From: Halichoerus grypus
Taxonomy: Eukaryota; Chordata; Mammalia; Carnivora; Phocidae
Direction of reading: 5' to 3'
DNA: 64,000 nt
Assembly (NCBI RefSeq): GCF_964656455.1
Contig: NC_135717.1
Coordinates: forward strand, 17,440,775 to 17,504,774
Part shown: positions 60,651-64,000 of the stretch, piece after piece
Position numbering within the stretch: the stretch's first letter is position 1
Layout: each line of letters begins with the position of its first letter
Program-made: the position numbers and the translations under genes
Notes under the pieces: generated by a model
Told to the model about the DNA's origin: nothing
The model's input: only the letters and a program-made list of their open reading frames with translations
Databases searched by the model: none

Positions 60651-62998
60651 AACCACCGCCCGGTACTGTCATGCAGCTTCAATTTACTGCTCAGATAAAA
60701 TGAAGAACCTGCTAAGGCTTCTGTCCTCCTGGCCCTCCAGCCCATCAGCTCCGCTTAGGAAGGGCTGGTGCCACAACTAAAGGTTTTCTTTGGCTTTATC
60801 CTGTACCTCAGTCACTCATTCCTGGGAATTTCTTCTAAGACACTATTGGCCATTATCAAAATGTAAGATTTTTGGGGTGTGGTACTTGAATGCTTTTTGT
60901 TTTAGTGGTGCTATATTTATTTGAATGTGTATTAGTTTGAAAAAAAAACTGGGGTGGCAAATACTGAGATGAAAAAATGAGTCAATTGAAAAAACAGCAT
61001 GTGGTAGGTGATATTATGGGTAGTATAAACATATGGCAGATTTGGGGGCAGGTGGTACATGAACGACTGAAATTTGAGAAACACAGCACTCGGAAAAGAG
61101 TCCAGAGGGAGAGGATTTTTTGTAGAGCTGTTGACTGTAGCATCCTGTGTAATAGTTGGAAGTCTGATTTACAGACAGCAGAATTTACATTGGCTGGTTT
61201 ACACAGAAGAAGGATTTGTTTAAGGGTTTGAGTCAGCTTACAGAACTGTGGGACGGGCTGGAGAAACAGCTCCCAAGCCTTAGAACTGATCTGACGTGGG
61301 AAGAAGAGCGCTGCTCCCGCCACCGCCACCAAACACTAACGGCCAGGACTTAGACTCGTCCGCGACACCTCCTGCTCATGGCACCAAAGCCACTTCTGCC
61401 TCAAGAAAGTGGCCTTGCCTCCCTCCCGACCCTCCTGCCCCCAAAGTCAGCCAAATCCAAAGCCTCCCTTGAACGCGTCTGATTGGAGAAGCCTAGATCG
61501 TCCTGTGTCCGTGTCTTGTACAGAGGAGCCTGGGACAAGCCGCCTAACTTGGATGTTGGAGAGCAGGAGTGCTGGCGGGACTCTCCCCAGATGCCCAGCC
61601 ATGCCTGGGACCCCCAGCACAGGGAACACACGTCCAGCAGGTGGCTCTGGGGCTGTCAGTTTGGCATGGCCACTAGATGAGGTAGTAATAGAGTGGGCTC
61701 AGAGTTGCGGAGACCAGGGGAGCCAACCACGTGGGCAAATGCTTGTGAGCAGTGCCAGATGAAGAAGGAAGGCTGGCTGCTGTAGAAACAGCAGGTGGGG
61801 GTTGGTGGGACAGGCGGGCGGACGACAAAAGGAAGTGGAGAACAATCAGGGCTTTAGGAGGCTGTGAATTTGCTTGGAGAAAGATTTTTCTCTTTCAGAC
61901 ATGTATTTTGAGTGATTAAAGACACGTTCTTTGTGCAGAATCTTGAACTCTTTAAAAAGATGCTCTTGAAATCAAATGGCCTTTTGGGTCCCCCCAGCGG
62001 TCTGTGCCTTTGAGCTCCTGCTTAACAGCCATTTTTCCATCTTCCTACAGACGGGGCCCTGATTTTGTTCACGGTGGTCCTTTCCCCAGTTCCGGGAATA
62101 AATCCTGACAGGCCACGTCTACTTCGGATGGTCCTATTCTCCTTGCCAGGGCTTTGTTTAGGGTTGGGTGTGTGACTTCTTTGGGGCCCGTGATTGGTAA
62201 GAGGAGATCTACTTTGGGGGGCTTCCAGGAAAGGGTCCCTCACCCTCAAGGAGACATGAAAGGGATGGACTGCCTTCTGACTCTGGGTGTTCTTGGGTCT
62301 GGATGCAAAGCCTGGAACTACTCTGCCCATCTTATTTCCGGTCAGTGATGAAGCCAAAATCCAGAAGAGGGCAAAACAGAGGATTTTAGAAGACTGGACT
62401 CCTTGTGGTGTGATGACGAGTGTCCTTACTATTTAAGCCAGACTATGTCACAGTTGCCTGTTTGCATTCAGATACCTCCTAACAGATAACCTGTCTTACA
62501 GCACTTGATACCCTGGGACATATTTCTTGGTTTCATTTGTCTGAGACCGAGTGGCCTGAGGAGGGCCAGGACTGGACTTCCTTTATGTCTGTATCCTCTG
62601 CCTGGCCACTGTAGGGCTCCGCATGATTGCACCTGACCTATTAATGAGCCTTCCAAACTGAAGGGTGCCATCAAGTGGTGCGACAGACCTAACATGTCCA
62701 AAACAGGACCCTTCATTCTCTCCCAGGCTCTGCTTCCACCTCTGAATAAACAATGCCACCTTTCTCCCTTCCCCTCAACCCCAATTACCCAGTCCTGCTG
62801 GTTCTCTCTCCGAAATATATCTCGGATGTGACCATTTGTCTGTCTACACTGCTGACCCTGTGGTTCAATCTGGGATCATCTGTCACCTAGGTTAGCTCAC
62901 AGCCTCTACAATGGGTCTCCGAGCTCCTGTTCTTCTCGATACCTGGCAAATCCATCCCCACACAGTAGTTACGTCAGCCTTTAAAATGTGGATCAGAA

Positions 62999-63296
62999 GG
63001 GGCACTTGGCTGGCTCAGTTGGTAGAGCATGCGACTTTTTTTTTTTTTAAGATTTTTATTTATTTGAGAGAGAGAGCATGAGCTAGGGATTGGGGGGAGG
63101 AAGGGGCAGAAGGAGAGGGAGAAGCAGGCTCCTCGCTCGATCCCAGGACTCTGGGATCATGACCTGAGCCAAAGGCAAATGCTTAACCAGCTGAGCCACC
63201 CAGACACCCTGAGCATGCGACTCTTGATCTTAGGGTTGTGAAATCGAGGCCCACGTTGGGTGTAGAGATTAATTAATTAAATAAAATAAAGATTCC
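62999..63296 (+). mobile_element. Older tRNA-Lys-type SINE, split by a younger SINEC
   Basis: The head 'ggggcacttggctggctcag...gagcatgcgac' breaks at 63,035. It resumes at 63,211 with 'gagcatgcgac' followed by 'tcttgatcttagggttgtga' and an A/T-rich tail. Confidence 0.92.
63036..63210 (-). mobile_element. SINEC, antisense, nested in the older SINE
   Basis: Perfect target-site duplication gagcatgcgac at 63,025-63,035 and 63,211-63,221. Gives a relative age for the two SINE subtypes. Confidence 0.95.
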
Positions 63297-64000
63297 CTTT
63301 CAAATTTTAATTAATTAAGCGTGGATCAGAAATTACCCCCCCCCCCATGACTCCTTACTACACTTAGAATAAAACCCCAACTCCTTCTTTAAATGGGCAA
63401 ACTGTATGGCAGGTGAATTATATCTCAATAAAACTGTTATATAAAAATCCAAACTCCTCCCTGTGGCCCACCTGTTTGACCCGAACTAGGATGATTTTCC
63501 TCTCACTCGCTCCCAACCACACTGGCCATTCTGTTCTGTGAATATCCCACAATTGTTTCTACCTCGGGCTCTTTGCAGATCTTCTTCCTTCTCCCTGGAG
63601 TGTCCTTCCAGCTCCACCTCAGATGTCACCTATCTAAAGTAGCCCCCCCCCCAGGCCCACCCTCTTCTCAATGGTCCATTTTGGTTTTCATGTCTAAAAT
63701 TATCTTATTAGTTCACTTGTTGGTTGGTTTGTGGGATTGTTGCTGTTCCCTGTCTTATCAGGTCATGACAGTAAGAGCTTTTTTTTTTTAACTCTATGAA
63801 CAGTGCCCAACTAACAGTCAGGTGAAGAAGTATTTGTTGAAGGAATTATGTGTTGAATTATTTCAGTTGAGCATGTGTGTTGGGCTTATTAAGAGTCCTG
63901 ATGTTTTTGATGGAAAGCAAATTTTGTATTCACATTCACGTTAAAAATAAAGGTGAACCACTGTAACTTTTGAAGTCTCTGCTTTATTATCCATAGAGTG

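Larger units (their letters stand above)
59712..62990 (+). other. Presumed SH2B1 intron 1; no coding exon seen
   Basis: Mostly unique or ancient sequence. Short open frames lack splice support. It carries the MIR-like pieces noted separately. 'ccttgcctccctcccgaccc' and similar GC-rich text near 61,400 has no recognisable protein. Confidence 0.5.
62690..63860 (+). mobile_element. L2-like LINE 3' portion, interrupted
   Basis: 'caattacccagtcctgctgg', 'tctccgaaatatatctcgga', 'ccaaactcctccctgtggcc', 'cttctccctggagtgtcctt' and 'agtatttgttgaaggaatta' follow the L2 3' order. The nested SINE pair at 62,999-63,296 lies within. Confidence 0.6.

Overview
This is a stretch of nuclear genome from a carnivoran mammal, most likely an arctoid caniform such as a seal, bear or mustelid. 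The lineage call rests on about 45 copies of the tRNA-Lys-derived carnivoran SINE (SINEC). Its head reads ggcgcctgggtggctcag, followed by a CT-rich body and an AAATAAATAAAATCTT tail. Many copies have clear target-site duplications and little divergence. The gene order EIF3C - ATXN2L - TUFM - (SH2B1) is that of the human 16p11.2 region. There is no prokaryotic or viral operon, CRISPR array or tRNA gene cluster.

Layout. (1) 1-4,640: the last six exons of EIF3C on the + strand, encoding the C-terminal 307 residues with the PCI domain. The intron before them holds an L1 fragment and a long L2-like element. (2) About 4,640-41,100: a 36 kb gene-poor interval of layered transposons. It holds 5'-truncated L1 fragments, an L1M/HAL1-type copy, a degraded hAT-Charlie transposon that still carries recognisable transposase pieces (28.3-30.4 kb), an ERV-L internal remnant (30.95-33.05 kb), an L1M 3' region riddled with SINEs (35.9-39 kb), microsatellites, an old tandem repeat with units of roughly 90 bp (7.3-8.3 kb) and a 175-bp near-identical direct duplication (35.2 and 37.0 kb). 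(3) 41,150-53,885: ATXN2L on the + strand, complete, with a CpG-island promoter, 23 coding exons that join in frame to 1,046 codons, and an alternative intron-retaining C-terminus. (4) 55,695-59,155: TUFM on the - strand, complete, ten exons, 452 codons, convergent with ATXN2L. (5) 59,150-59,711: a CpG-rich divergent promoter shared by TUFM and, by synteny, a 5' non-coding exon of SH2B1 on the + strand. The rest of the window is then probably SH2B1 intron 1.

The three recognisable genes act in RNA and protein synthesis: cytosolic initiation (eIF3c), mRNP and stress-granule regulation (ataxin-2-like) and mitochondrial elongation (EF-Tu). They are housekeeping neighbours, not an operon.

I do not see a previously undescribed system. 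The items most worth a second look are the hAT-Charlie relic, the 175-bp duplication, the ~90-bp tandem array, the run of three SINEs in one target site, an open non-AUG frame upstream of ATXN2L, the CCAAT cluster in ATXN2L intron 1, and an unassigned exon-like stretch near 20.0-20.8 kb. Splice coordinates were read by eye from GT/AG sites and reading-frame continuity. Repeat family names are from memory of consensus sequences, not from a search.
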